From contig NZ_CP034449.1 of the NCBI RefSeq assembly GCF_003952425.1, positions 4,390,001-4,454,000 of the forward strand: DNA of 64,000 nt, given 5' to 3'. The stretch is from Mesorhizobium sp. M2A.F.Ca.ET.046.03.2.1. GTDB lineage: Bacteria; Pseudomonadota; Alphaproteobacteria; Rhizobiales; Rhizobiaceae. Positions 19,886 through 28,011 of the stretch are shown here, piece after piece. Both the position numbers and the translations under genes were made by a program. The notes beneath the pieces were generated by a model. It was not told the origin of the DNA, did no database searches, and saw nothing but the letters and a program-made list of their open reading frames with translations. Numbering within the stretch: the first letter of the stretch is position 1; each line of letters begins with the position of its first letter.

Positions 19886-21184
19886 ATGGCTTCGCATTCG
19901 ACAGGTTTCAATTCCGGTCTCGATATCGGCAAATCCTATTATGTCGCCACGGCCAATCCGGCGCCCGACCATCCGGCACTTGCCGGCGATGTCGAGGCCG
20001 ATCTGGTGGTGGTGGGCGGCGGCTGCACCGGCCTTTCGGCGGCGCTGCATGCGGCCGAACGCGGCCTGAAGGTGGTGCTGCTCGAGGGCGGCAAGATCGG
20101 CTGGGGCGCCTCGGGCCGCAATGGCGGCCAGATGATCCCCGGCCTGCGCAAGGGCGCCAGGGGCCTGGTCAAGTCCTTTGGGCCGGAACGGGCCAAGGCG
20201 CTGTTCGACCTGGCCTTCGAGGCGCGCGGGCTGGTGCTCGACATCATCGAGCGCCACGGCATCGCATGCGATTTGCGCCTCACCGGCCACCTGGTCGGCG
20301 CGGTCAGCGCTTCGGATGTGCGCGACTTCGAGGAAGAGGCCGAATGCCTCGCCAGGGTGATGGGGTTCACCGATGTCGAGATCCTGTCGGCGGCCGAGGC
20401 GCGGCAGATGGTCGACACGCCCTATCAGGGCGCGGTCTATGAAAGGCTCGGCGGACACATGCATCCGCTCAACTACACGCTGGGGCTTACGCACGCCGCG
20501 GTTGGCGCCGGCGTCGTCATCCATGAGAACTCGGTTGCCGCCCGGCTGGAGCGGGAGCCGTCCATCCGGGTGTTCACCGACAAGGGCTCGGTCCGCGCCA
20601 GACATGTGGTGCTGGCCGGCGATGCGCTGCTCAAGGGACTGGAGCCGCGCGTCAACAGCCGCATCATGCCGGTCGGCAACTACATGGTCGCCACCGAGCC
20701 GTTGGGCGAGCGCAATGTCATCCCGGCCAATGTCGCGGTCTCGGACACGCTGTTCGTCGTCAACTACTACCGCATGTCGGCGGACGGCCGCCTGCTGTTC
20801 GGCGGCGGCGAGCACTACACGCCGTCGCCGCCGGCTGACATTGCCGGCTTCGTGCGGCCGCATATAGAAAAGACCTTTCCGCAGCTCAAGGGCTGCGGCA
20901 TCGACCACGCCTGGGGCGGGCTGGTGTCGGTGACGACGTCGCGCCTGCCGCATGTCGGGCATTATGGCGAGCTCTATTTCGCGCATGGCTATTCCGGCAA
21001 AGGCGTCATTCTGTCGACGCTGTCGGGCAAGCTCCTGGCGGAAGCGATCACGGGCGATGCCTCGCGGCTCGACCTGTTCTCGATGCTGACGCCGCTGCCG
21101 TTTCCCGGAGGCACGGCGCTGCGCGGCCCGCTCTATGTGCTTGGCATGTTGTGGTATGCGATGCGCGATCGGCTGCGTCACTGA
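19886..21184 (+). CDS. puuB: FAD-dependent oxidoreductase, PuuB-like
   Basis: 432 residues of the DAO (glycine/D-amino-acid oxidase) family. The dinucleotide-binding motif is VVVGGGCTGLSAAL (about residues 41-54), with the GASGRNGGQM motif typical of gamma-glutamylputrescine oxidases about 35 residues later. The C-terminal part carries AHGYSGKGVILSTLSGK, which contacts flavin in the family. Expected reaction: oxidative deamination of a gamma-glutamyl amine to an aldehyde, with hydrogen peroxide as co-product. The ATG is two bases beyond the GS-family stop, so the two are co-translated. The symbol reflects family resemblance, not proof of putrescine as substrate. Confidence 0.85.
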   Translation: MASHSTGFNSGLDIGKSYYVATANPAPDHPALAGDVEADLVVVGGGCTGLSAALHAAERGLKVVLLEGGKIGWGASGRNGGQMIPGLRKGARGLVKSFGPERAKALFDLAFEARGLVLDIIERHGIACDLRLTGHLVGAVSASDVRDFEEEAECLARVMGFTDVEILSAAEARQMVDTPYQGAVYERLGGHMHPLNYTLGLTHAAVGAGVVIHENSVAARLEREPSIRVFTDKGSVRARHVVLAGDALLKGLEPRVNSRIMPVGNYMVATEPLGERNVIPANVAVSDTLFVVNYYRMSADGRLLFGGGEHYTPSPPADIAGFVRPHIEKTFPQLKGCGIDHAWGGLVSVTTSRLPHVGHYGELYFAHGYSGKGVILSTLSGKLLAEAITGDASRLDLFSMLTPLPFPGGTALRGPLYVLGMLWYAMRDRLRH

Positions 21185-21254
21185 CGCTGGTTTACTTTCC
21201 CTGGCGTAGCTAATGTCTCTGCGACGGGAAGGAAATCCCGAGAAGGAAAAGCGG

Positions 21255-22043
21255 ATGAACATCGAGCCGGGCCGACTGACGAAGAAGGAGCGCCATGAGC
21301 TGATCCTGTCGGAGGTCCGGCGCTCCGCCTCGATCCGCATCTCGAAGCTTGCGCGCCGCATCGGCGTGGCCGGCGAGACCATCCGCCGAGATCTCATCGA
21401 GCTCGGCGAAGCGGGATTGCTCAACCGCACCTATGGCGGCGCCACCATTTCGCTGGCGACGTCTGAGCCGGTGATCGCCGAACGCGGCCTCACGCTGGTC
21501 GAGGAGCGGGCTCGCCTCGGGCGTGGTGCGGCCGGACTGGTCGAGAAGGGCTCCATCGTGATGATTGATGGCGGATCGACCACCTACGAGGTGGCGCGCA
21601 GCCTCTCGCAGCACGGCCGGGACCTGACGATCATCACCAACTCCATCGGCGTCGCCTCGGTGGCCGGCGCCAATCCCGGCTTCCGGGTCATCCTTTGCCC
21701 AGGCACCTATGACAGCCGCGAAGCCGCGGTGCTTGGCGAGGACACGGTCGAATTCGTGCGGCGCTACAATGCCGACGTCGCCATCATCGGCGCCTCGGCG
21801 CTGAATGCCGAGGGGCCGAGCGACATGATCTCGGGCGCGGCGGCGGTGAAGCGGGCGATGATGAGGCGGTCATTGTCGACGATGCTGGTCGTCACCAACG
21901 ACAAGTTCGGCCGCAGCGGCCTGGAGCGCGTCTGCGCGCTGAGCGAGATCTCGGACATCGTCACCGACAGCGAGCCGTCAGCGGAACTGCGCGCCGCGAT
22001 CGACGAAGCAGGCGGCGAACTGCACGTCTTTGCCGAAGGTTAG
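21255..22043 (+). CDS. DeoR-family transcriptional regulator
   Basis: 262 residues from ATG 21255 (MNIEPGRLTKKERHELIL); an in-frame start at 21213 is less likely because AGAAGGAAAAG just before 21255 offers a binding site. N-terminal DeoR helix-turn-helix: RISKLARRIGVAGETIRRDL (about 29-48), followed by LNRTYGGA. The C-terminal DeoRC sensor has the phosphosugar-type loop IDGGSTTYEVARSL and later TNDKFGRSG. Such regulators usually bind phosphorylated sugars. It is in the same direction as the GS-family/PuuB pair but 70 bases away. Confidence 0.9.
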   Translation: MNIEPGRLTKKERHELILSEVRRSASIRISKLARRIGVAGETIRRDLIELGEAGLLNRTYGGATISLATSEPVIAERGLTLVEERARLGRGAAGLVEKGSIVMIDGGSTTYEVARSLSQHGRDLTIITNSIGVASVAGANPGFRVILCPGTYDSREAAVLGEDTVEFVRRYNADVAIIGASALNAEGPSDMISGAAAVKRAMMRRSLSTMLVVTNDKFGRSGLERVCALSEISDIVTDSEPSAELRAAIDEAGGELHVFAEG

Positions 22044-22072
22044 GGCTGTACCGGCTAGTTGCTTTGTTGTTG

Positions 22073-22117
22073 CGCAATTCCGGACGGAAAACCGCTGCGC
22101 ACTTTTCCTGGAATTGC
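22073..22117. repeat. REP-like palindrome
   Basis: GCAATTCC at 22073-22081 pairs with GGAATTGC at the other end around a core GGAAAACCGCTGCGCACTTTTCC. It belongs to the same family as 15911-15956 and lies between the convergent DeoR and ATC-hydrolase-like genes, where it could end transcripts from both sides. Confidence 0.75.
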
Positions 22118-22118
22118 T

Positions 22119-22625
22119 TCAGGCGTCGCGGTTGGTCAATGCGATGTGGCAGCAGCCGGAGCCGTGGCCCGGCGTCCAGGTGACATTGGCGAAACGCACG
22201 CCGGTCGCCTCGAACAGGCCGCGGTCGAAGGCGCCGGCGATGCGGCAGAGCGTGGCGAGTTTCTCTTCGCCGACGCCGGCCTCGACCCAGGCGTCCTTCA
22301 GCGGGCAGCGCTTGACCTTGAAAGCGATGTGGCCAGGCCCGCTCTCGATGTCGGTCGGATACATGCGCCCACCATCCGGACTGACGGCGAGGAACGCCTC
22401 GCCGATCGCCGGCGCGTCGTTTGGACCGAAGCCGGCGAAGGCCGCCGCCGCGACTTCCCGGCCGCGCTTCTCGATGCTGCGGATCATCACCGCCTCGGCC
22501 TGCTCGGCGCCGAGCTCGGCGGTCAGTTCGTCGAGGAAGAGGCGGTAGAGGTCGGCGCGGTTGCGGAAGGCGGAATCGAGCTCGCGCGACAGTTTCTCGG
22601 CTCTGGCTGCTTCGGGATCGGTCAT
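22119..22625 (-). CDS. L-2-amino-thiazoline-4-carboxylate hydrolase-like protein
   Basis: 168 residues. The C-terminal half matches the ATC-hydrolase family pattern: HIAFKVKRCPLKDAW, a cysteine in LATLCRIAGAFDRGL, and GHGSGCCHIAL at the end. The N-terminal half is a helical region found in related proteins. Characterised members open the thiazoline ring in conversion of 2-amino-thiazoline-4-carboxylate to cysteine; many relatives act on unknown substrates. It is the last gene of the ABC importer operon that begins at 28011, which suggests it processes the imported compound. The assignment of the exact substrate is inference. Confidence 0.75.
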   Translation of the reverse strand: MTDPEAARAEKLSRELDSAFRNRADLYRLFLDELTAELGAEQAEAVMIRSIEKRGREVAAAAFAGFGPNDAPAIGEAFLAVSPDGGRMYPTDIESGPGHIAFKVKRCPLKDAWVEAGVGEEKLATLCRIAGAFDRGLFEATGVRFANVTWTPGHGSGCCHIALTNRDA

Positions 22626-22650
22626 CGTGCGTCCTGATCTTGTTGTTTGA

Positions 22651-22695
22651 CCATGATCTTGTCCGCAAATCGGTTGCCACTTTGCGGGATCATGG
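22651..22695. repeat. REP-like palindrome overlapping a stop codon
   Basis: CCATGATCTTGTCCGCAAA and TTTGCGGGATCATGG form a long imperfect stem around TCGGTTGCCAC. Its last bases include the stop codon of the ATPase gene at 22690-23466. The unit is the same type as 58425-58470. Confidence 0.8.
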
Positions 22696-23466
22696 CCGGT
22701 TCCTGTTCAATCTCGGTGCCGCCTCGACAAGGGCCTTGCCGACCGGCGATTGCGGGTCGGCGATGACGGCGCGGGCATCGCCGCTCTCGGCGATCCGGCC
22801 GGCATCGAGAATGATGACGCGATGCGCCACGGCGCGGATGACGCCGAGGTCATGCGAAATGAACAGATAGGCGATCCGTTCCTGCCTTTGCAGGTCGAGC
22901 AGCAATTCCAGGATCTGTCCTCGCACCGAGACGTCGAGGGCAGAGACGGCCTCGTCGAGCACGATCAGCGACGGCCGTGTGGCGATGGCGCGGGCGATCG
23001 CGACGCGCTGTCGCTGGCCGCCGGAAATCTCGTGGATGGCGCGCGCGGCGAGGCCGGTATCGAGGCCGACGCGCTCCAAAAGCGCTGCGATGCGGCGCGG
23101 GCGCTGGGCATGCGGGGCGATGTTGTGGATGCGCAACGGATCGTCCAGCACGCGCGCCACGGTGGCGCGGGGATTGAAGGCGGCGAGCGGATCCTGGAAC
23201 ACCATCTGCAGGCGTGCACGGCGGGCGCGCAAAGCGGCGCCCGACAGAGCGAGGAAGTCGCTTCCCTCAAATTCGATGCGGCCGGTATCGGGCTCGATCA
23301 GCCGCAGCACCAGCCGTGCGATGGTGGATTTGCCGCTGCCGGACGGGCCGGCAAGCGCCAGCGTCTCCGCCGGGCCGACTTCGAACGACACCTCGTCGAC
23401 TGCCGCGAAAGGCTTGCGGCCGCGATGGTAGCGCTTGGTGAGATTGGAGACGGCAAGCAGGCTCAT
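22690..23466 (-). CDS. Oligopeptide/opine-type ABC transporter ATPase (DppF/OppF-like)
   Basis: 258 residues: Walker A AGPSGSGKST (about 38-47), Q-loop in QMVFQDPLAAFNP, signature [14 protein letters not shown] and Walker B IVLDEAVSALD, then the switch histidine in FISHDLG. QDPLAAFNPR is characteristic of peptide/nickel-type ATPases. It is somewhat shorter than many DppF proteins because the C-terminal oligopeptide extension is minimal. The start overlaps the preceding ATPase stop by 4 bp. Confidence 0.92.
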   Translation of the reverse strand: MSLLAVSNLTKRYHRGRKPFAAVDEVSFEVGPAETLALAGPSGSGKSTIARLVLRLIEPDTGRIEFEGSDFLALSGAALRARRARLQMVFQDPLAAFNPRATVARVLDDPLRIHNIAPHAQRPRRIAALLERVGLDTGLAARAIHEISGGQRQRVAIARAIATRPSLIVLDEAVSALDVSVRGQILELLLDLQRQERIAYLFISHDLGVIRAVAHRVIILDAGRIAESGDARAVIADPQSPVGKALVEAAPRLNRNRP

Positions 23467-24467
23467 GCCGAGATGCCCTGTCGGTCAAGCAGAGGCTCGG
23501 CGTCGAGGCCAAGATGAGCGTCGAGCAGGGCGCGCGTATAGGCATGCTGCGGCGCGTTGACGATTTGACTGGTCTCGCCGAGCTCGACCAGTTCGCCATG
23601 GCGCAGCACCGCGATGCGATTGGCGAGCGAGGCGGCGAGCGCGATGTCGTGACTGACGAAGATGAGCGTCATGCCGTCCTCGGCGACAAGCCGACGGATC
23701 AGGGCGACGATCTCGGCCTGGACGATGGTGTCGAGCGCGCTGGTCGCTTCGTCGGCGATCAGGAGTTTCGGTCCGGCGGCGATTGCCGCGGCGATGGCCA
23801 CGCGCTGCTTCTGCCCGCCGGAGAGCTGGTGCGGGTAGGCGTGGAGAGTGGCGTCGGGATTGGGGAGGCGGACGCGTTCGAGAAGGGTTTTGGCCTTGGC
23901 GATGGCTTCGCGCCAAGTGAGGTGGAGATGGGTGCGGGCGACCTCGGCGATCTGCTTGCCGATTGGCATGACCGGGTCGAGACTGGAGGAGGGGTCCTGG
24001 AAGACGAAGCCGATGTCGCGGCCGAGGCGAGGGTGGCTTGTGGCAAGTGCGGACGGTTGGCGATCCTTCGCCCCCCTCTCTGTCCTGCCGGACATCTCCC
24101 CCTCAACGGGGGAGATTAGGTCGTGATCTCCGCCTTCGCCAATTTTCAAGGTCGCAAGATGAGAGCCGGCGACGGAGCTGCCAATCTCCCCCCTTGAGGG
24201 GGAGATGGCCGGCAGGCCAGAGAGGGGGGCCTTGGCGCCAACGCTAGCCGGCAGGAACCAGTCCATGCGCCCGCCAACACTGGCACCCCTTGCCAACAAC
24301 CCCGCAATCGCCAGTGCCAGTGTGCTCTTGCCCGAGCCGCTTTCACCGATGATCGCCAGGCGCTCTCTAGCCTCCACATCCAGGCTCACACCTTTTAGCG
24401 CCGGCACCTCTATGCCGTCGCGCCGATAGGCAACTCTCAGATCGCGAATGGAAAGCAACGCCGTCAC
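23463..24467 (-). CDS. Oligopeptide-type ABC transporter ATPase with in-frame repeat insertion
   Basis: 334 residues from a GTG start at 24467, which overlaps the permease stop by 4 bp (GTGA). Walker A is GESGSGKST (41-49); Q-loop FVFQDPSSSLDP begins near 154; signature LSGGQKQRVAIAAAI, Walker B LIADEATSALD and switch FVSHDIA follow, so all catalytic motifs are present. Between Walker A and Q-loop, roughly residues 78-133 are encoded by a palindromic intergenic-type repeat (24068-24236) that keeps the frame open. Relatives have a much shorter link here. The product may tolerate the loop or may be inactive. Confidence 0.9.
   Translation of the reverse strand: MTALLSIRDLRVAYRRDGIEVPALKGVSLDVEARERLAIIGESGSGKSTLALAIAGLLARGASVGGRMDWFLPASVGAKAPLSGLPAISPSRGEIGSSVAGSHLATLKIGEGGDHDLISPVEGEMSGRTERGAKDRQPSALATSHPRLGRDIGFVFQDPSSSLDPVMPIGKQIAEVARTHLHLTWREAIAKAKTLLERVRLPNPDATLHAYPHQLSGGQKQRVAIAAAIAAGPKLLIADEATSALDTIVQAEIVALIRRLVAEDGMTLIFVSHDIALAASLANRIAVLRHGELVELGETSQIVNAPQHAYTRALLDAHLGLDAEPLLDRQGISA
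24068..24236. repeat. Palindromic repeat inside a coding sequence
   Basis: Outer arms CCCCCCTCTCTG...CCTGCCGG and CCGGCAGG...CAGAGAGGGGGG face each other, and inner arms CATCTCCCCCTCAA and TTGAGGGGGAGATG form a second symmetrical pair; a non-palindromic centre of about 70 bases lies between. This layout and sequence are those of a repeat commonly seen between genes in rhizobia. Here it lies within the ATPase gene 23463-24467 without any stop codon in the reading frame. Confidence 0.88.
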
Positions 24468-25294
24468 GACAGGCTCCTGCGCACCGCGGTGCTTTCCACC
24501 ACGCCTTCGCCGGCGAGGTAGACGCCGAGCACCGTCAGCACGAGCGCGACGCCCGGAACGATCGACAGGAACGGCGCGGTGCGCAGCACGGTGCGCCCCT
24601 CGGCGATCATGCCGCCCCAAGTGACGCGGTTGGGGTCGCCGAGGCCGAGGAAGGAAAGCGCAGCCTCGGTGAGGATCGCAGCCGCGACGATCACCGAGGA
24701 TAGCGCCAGCACCGGCGGCAACGCATTGGGCAGCACCTCGCGAAAGGCGATCTCCAGCGGGTGCATGCCGATGACGCGGGCGCCGGCGACGTAGTCGCGT
24801 TCACGGATCGACAGCACTTCCGCGCGGGCGACGCGCGCGGGTCCGGTCCAGGCGCTGAGCGCGATCGCCGCGACGACCACGCCCAGCGAAGGCCCGACGA
24901 TGCTTACGAAGGCCAGCGCCAGCAGGAAGCTTGGCACGGTCTGGAAGGCGTCGGTGATGCGCATCAGCGCTTCGTCGACAAGGCCGCCGGCAAAGCCGGC
25001 CAAGGTGCCGACCGTCGCGCCGATCAGCAGCGCCGCGGCCGCGGCCGCCAAGCCGACCGCCAATGAGGTGCGGGCGCCATGGAACAGCTCGGCCAGCACG
25101 TCGCGGCCGAGCCGGTCGGTGCCGAGCGGCAGCGACCAGCCCTGGAACGGCGGCAGCAGCGCCGGACCGGCGATCGCCTGCGGATCGCCGGGAAAGAACA
25201 GCGGCGCCGCCAAGGCCATGACGAGGAGCAGGGCGAGGATAAGCGCGCCGGCGATCGCTTCCGGGGTGCGCAAGAAACGGCGCAGGCGGTTCAT
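24464..25294 (-). CDS. Peptide-type ABC transporter permease (DppC-like)
   Basis: 276 residues from ATG 25294, which overlaps the preceding permease stop (ATGA). The N-terminal part has one membrane helix followed by LPLGTDRLGRDVLAELFHGAR, the hallmark of DppC/OppC proteins. The conserved EAA loop appears as YVAGARVIGMHPLEIAFREVL, and LSFLGLGDP follows near the end. Longer upstream reading in this frame belongs to the other permease and is not translated here. Confidence 0.93.
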   Translation of the reverse strand: MNRLRRFLRTPEAIAGALILALLLVMALAAPLFFPGDPQAIAGPALLPPFQGWSLPLGTDRLGRDVLAELFHGARTSLAVGLAAAAAALLIGATVGTLAGFAGGLVDEALMRITDAFQTVPSFLLALAFVSIVGPSLGVVVAAIALSAWTGPARVARAEVLSIRERDYVAGARVIGMHPLEIAFREVLPNALPPVLALSSVIVAAAILTEAALSFLGLGDPNRVTWGGMIAEGRTVLRTAPFLSIVPGVALVLTVLGVYLAGEGVVESTAVRRSLS

Positions 25295-26277
25295 GCGCTT
25301 GCCTCGCCGGCGCCGACGCGCGGATCGAGGACAGCGTAGGCGAGATCGACCAGAAGGTTGATGACGATAACGAGAACGGCGCTCACCAGGATGATGCCGA
25401 GCAACAGCGGTGTGTCGCGCCCCGCGACAGCTTCCTGCGCCAGGCGGCCGAGACCGGGCACGGCGAAGACGCTTTCGATGACGACGCTGCCGCCAAGCAT
25501 CTGCGCCGATTGCAGGCCGAGCATGGTGACCAATGGCAGAAGCGCGTTGCGGGCGACATGGGCAAGCACGACGCGGCGGCGGGGCAGGCCCCTGGCGCGG
25601 GCGGCGAGGACGAAATCCTGCCGCCAAGCCTCGGCCATGCCGGCGCGCATCATGCGCAGATAGAGCGCGAGATAGATGAAGCCGAGCGCCGAGACCGGCA
25701 GCACGAGATGGATGGCAATGTCGGTGGCGCGGGAAAACCCGGTTTTGCCGGAGGCTATGGTCTCGATGCCGCCGATCGGCAGCCAGCGCAGGTCGACGGC
25801 GAAGACGACGATGAGCACGAGGCCAAGCCAGAAGCCCGGCATGGCATAGAGTGCAAGCGAGCCGATCGACAGGAAGCGGTCGCGGAAACTGCCGGGCCGC
25901 GCGCCGGCATAGATGCCGAGCGCAGAGCCAAGGCCGAAGGAGAGCGCGGTGGCGCCGCCCATCAGGACCAGCGTGGTCGGCAGGCGTTCGAGGACGATGT
26001 CGCGGATCGGCCGCGAGAAGGTGACGGACTGGCCGAGGTCGAGATGCAGCAGCGCCCACAGATAGTTGGCGAGGCGGGTGAGCTCCGACTGGTCGAGGCC
26101 CCAGCGATGGCGCAGCAGTTCGATCATGCCGGCGTCGCCGCCGGTCGAGACGATATAGGCGTCGACCGCGTCGCCCGGCGCGGCTTCGAGCAGCAGGAAG
26201 CTGCCGATGACGACGATGAGGAGAACGAAGACGCTGCCGACGAGACGGCGGCGGAGAATGGTGAGGGCGCGGGTCAT
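25291..26277 (-). CDS. Peptide-type ABC transporter permease (DppB-like)
   Basis: 328 residues with six predicted membrane segments. The DppB/OppB features are the N-terminal helix (VGSVFVLLIVVIGSFLLL), the periplasmic part with HRWGLDQSELTRL and YLWALLHLDLGQS, and the EAA loop DFVLAARARGLPRRRVVLAHV. It pairs with the DppC-like permease encoded next. The start is separated from the binding-protein stop by 123 bases that hold GC-rich inverted segments (GGCCGG...CCGGCC, 26330-26360). Confidence 0.92.
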   Translation of the reverse strand: MTRALTILRRRLVGSVFVLLIVVIGSFLLLEAAPGDAVDAYIVSTGGDAGMIELLRHRWGLDQSELTRLANYLWALLHLDLGQSVTFSRPIRDIVLERLPTTLVLMGGATALSFGLGSALGIYAGARPGSFRDRFLSIGSLALYAMPGFWLGLVLIVVFAVDLRWLPIGGIETIASGKTGFSRATDIAIHLVLPVSALGFIYLALYLRMMRAGMAEAWRQDFVLAARARGLPRRRVVLAHVARNALLPLVTMLGLQSAQMLGGSVVIESVFAVPGLGRLAQEAVAGRDTPLLLGIILVSAVLVIVINLLVDLAYAVLDPRVGAGEASA

Positions 26278-26400
26278 GCGCGCCTCGAAGGGTTGGCGAT
26301 ACGCTGGCTATTGAAAAAGCCGAGCCCAGGCCGGGGGTGACGGAACGCGGCCTCCGGCCAAATTCCGATTTGTTCGCGAATTTTCATCCGCGCGAATGTG

Positions 26401-28011
26401 TCACGATTCCAAATAAGTGTCCGCCCAGTTCGACACAGCCCAGCGCGGGTTGTTGGCGATGTTGCCCACCGTGTCGCGAGCCACGCTAATGAAACTCCAC
26501 TCCGCAACGTTGATAAGCGGCAGATCGGCAGCGACCTTCTTCTGGAACTCCTTGTAGAGCTCGGTGCGAGCCGAGGTGTCGAGCGTCTCGGACGCCTTGA
26601 CGATCAGCGCATCGAGCTCGGCGTTCTTATAGCCGCCCTGGTTGGAGAAGGGCACGCCGTCGGGAATGCCGCTCTGCACCAGGATGGTGGTCGAGATCGC
26701 CGGGTCGCCGCGGAACACCGGCGGGCCGACGGCGAGGTCGAAGGCATGGTCGGTGTAGACGGCCTTGATGTGGGCCGCCGAGTCGTTGTTGACGATCTGG
26801 GCGTCGATGCCGATCGCCGCCAGCGCCTGGCGCAAATAATCGCCGAACTGCTTCGTCTCGTTGAAATAGGGTGCCGGCAAAAGCTTCAACGCAAAGCGCT
26901 TGCCGTCGTCGGCGCGCTTGTAGCCGGCTTCGTCCAGCAGAGCGTTGGCCTTGGCGACGTCGAAAGGATAGGTCGGCACGTCGGCGGTGTAGAATTGCGG
27001 ATCGTTCTTCGGCACAGGGCCAGTGGCGGTCGCGGCGTAGCCGAGGAAGATCGTCTTGACGACGAAATCCTTGTCGATTGCATGGGCGATCGCCTGCCGC
27101 ACCTTGAGGTCGGCCAGCTCCTTGCGGCGGTGGTTGATCTCGACGACGAGCTGGTAGGTCAACCCCTCATAGCCCTTGGTGATGACCTTCAGGCCCGGCA
27201 CTTTGGAGATGCGGTCGAGGTCGGCGAGCGGCACGGCGGAAAAGGCGGCGAGCTGGATCTCTTCGGCTTCCAGCGCAGCCGCGGCGGACGTGCGATCGGG
27301 AAGCACCTGGTAGACGATCTCGTCGAGATAGGGCTCGTCCTTGCCCCAATAGGCGTCGTTCCTCGTCAGCCGGTAATATTGGCCGGCCTTGTATTCGGCG
27401 AATTTGAACGGACCGGTGCCGACCGGCGCATTGTTGGCCGGGTTGTCCTCGATCTTGCCGTTTTCATAAACGTGCTTCGGCACGACGCTCGACAGCGCCG
27501 GCAGCGCGTTGCGGATGAGCTGGAACGGCGTCGGCTTGGCAAATTTGAAGACGGCCGTCAGCTCGTCCGGCGTGTCGACAGCCTCCAGGTCCTTGAACAC
27601 GGTGCGGCCGAGATTCTGCAGCGGCTTCCAGATCTGCAGCGCCGAGAAGGCGACGTCGGCGGAGGTGAAGGGCTTGCCGTCATGCCATCTGACGCCGTCG
27701 CGCAGCTTGAAGCTCACCGACAGGCCGTCGGCCGCACCTTCCCAGGAAAGCGCGAGCCGCGGTTGAAGCCCGTCCTTGCCGTCGAAGGAGGCTTCGGCCA
27801 GCGTCTCGACGATCTTGCTGGAAATGAAGAAGACGCCGTTCGATGCAACGATTGCCGGGTTGAGGTTGCGCGGTTCGGAATCGGCGGCCAGCACGAGGCG
27901 GCCGCCCTTCTTCGGCGTCTGCGCGAAGCCGATGGTCGGCAGCGCGTTCGAGGCCAGCAGCAGCGCCGAACCGGCCAGCAGGCCGCGGCGTGAAACCGTC
28001 AATTCGGACAT
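26401..28011 (-). CDS. Peptide/opine-type ABC transporter substrate-binding protein (SBP family 5)
   Basis: 536 residues. A twin-arginine signal is visible (SRRGLLAGSALLL, 7-19) with cleavage near TIGFA-Q. The mature protein follows the DppA/OppA pattern: GGRLVLAADSEPRNLNPA, RDGVRWHDGKPFTSADVAFS and later IAHAIDKDFVV. It heads the operon SBP - permease - permease - ATPase - ATPase - ATC-hydrolase-like. The ligand is unknown; a cysteine-derived or thiazoline-type compound is an inference from the last gene. Confidence 0.93.
   Translation of the reverse strand: MSELTVSRRGLLAGSALLLASNALPTIGFAQTPKKGGRLVLAADSEPRNLNPAIVASNGVFFISSKIVETLAEASFDGKDGLQPRLALSWEGAADGLSVSFKLRDGVRWHDGKPFTSADVAFSALQIWKPLQNLGRTVFKDLEAVDTPDELTAVFKFAKPTPFQLIRNALPALSSVVPKHVYENGKIEDNPANNAPVGTGPFKFAEYKAGQYYRLTRNDAYWGKDEPYLDEIVYQVLPDRTSAAAALEAEEIQLAAFSAVPLADLDRISKVPGLKVITKGYEGLTYQLVVEINHRRKELADLKVRQAIAHAIDKDFVVKTIFLGYAATATGPVPKNDPQFYTADVPTYPFDVAKANALLDEAGYKRADDGKRFALKLLPAPYFNETKQFGDYLRQALAAIGIDAQIVNNDSAAHIKAVYTDHAFDLAVGPPVFRGDPAISTTILVQSGIPDGVPFSNQGGYKNAELDALIVKASETLDTSARTELYKEFQKKVAADLPLINVAEWSFISVARDTVGNIANNPRWAVSNWADTYLES

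Noticed and set aside
26398..27993. A 531-codon plus-strand frame opposite the peptide-type binding protein
   Set aside because: It is the complement of a binding-protein gene with a twin-arginine signal and family motifs; no domain in the antisense reading.
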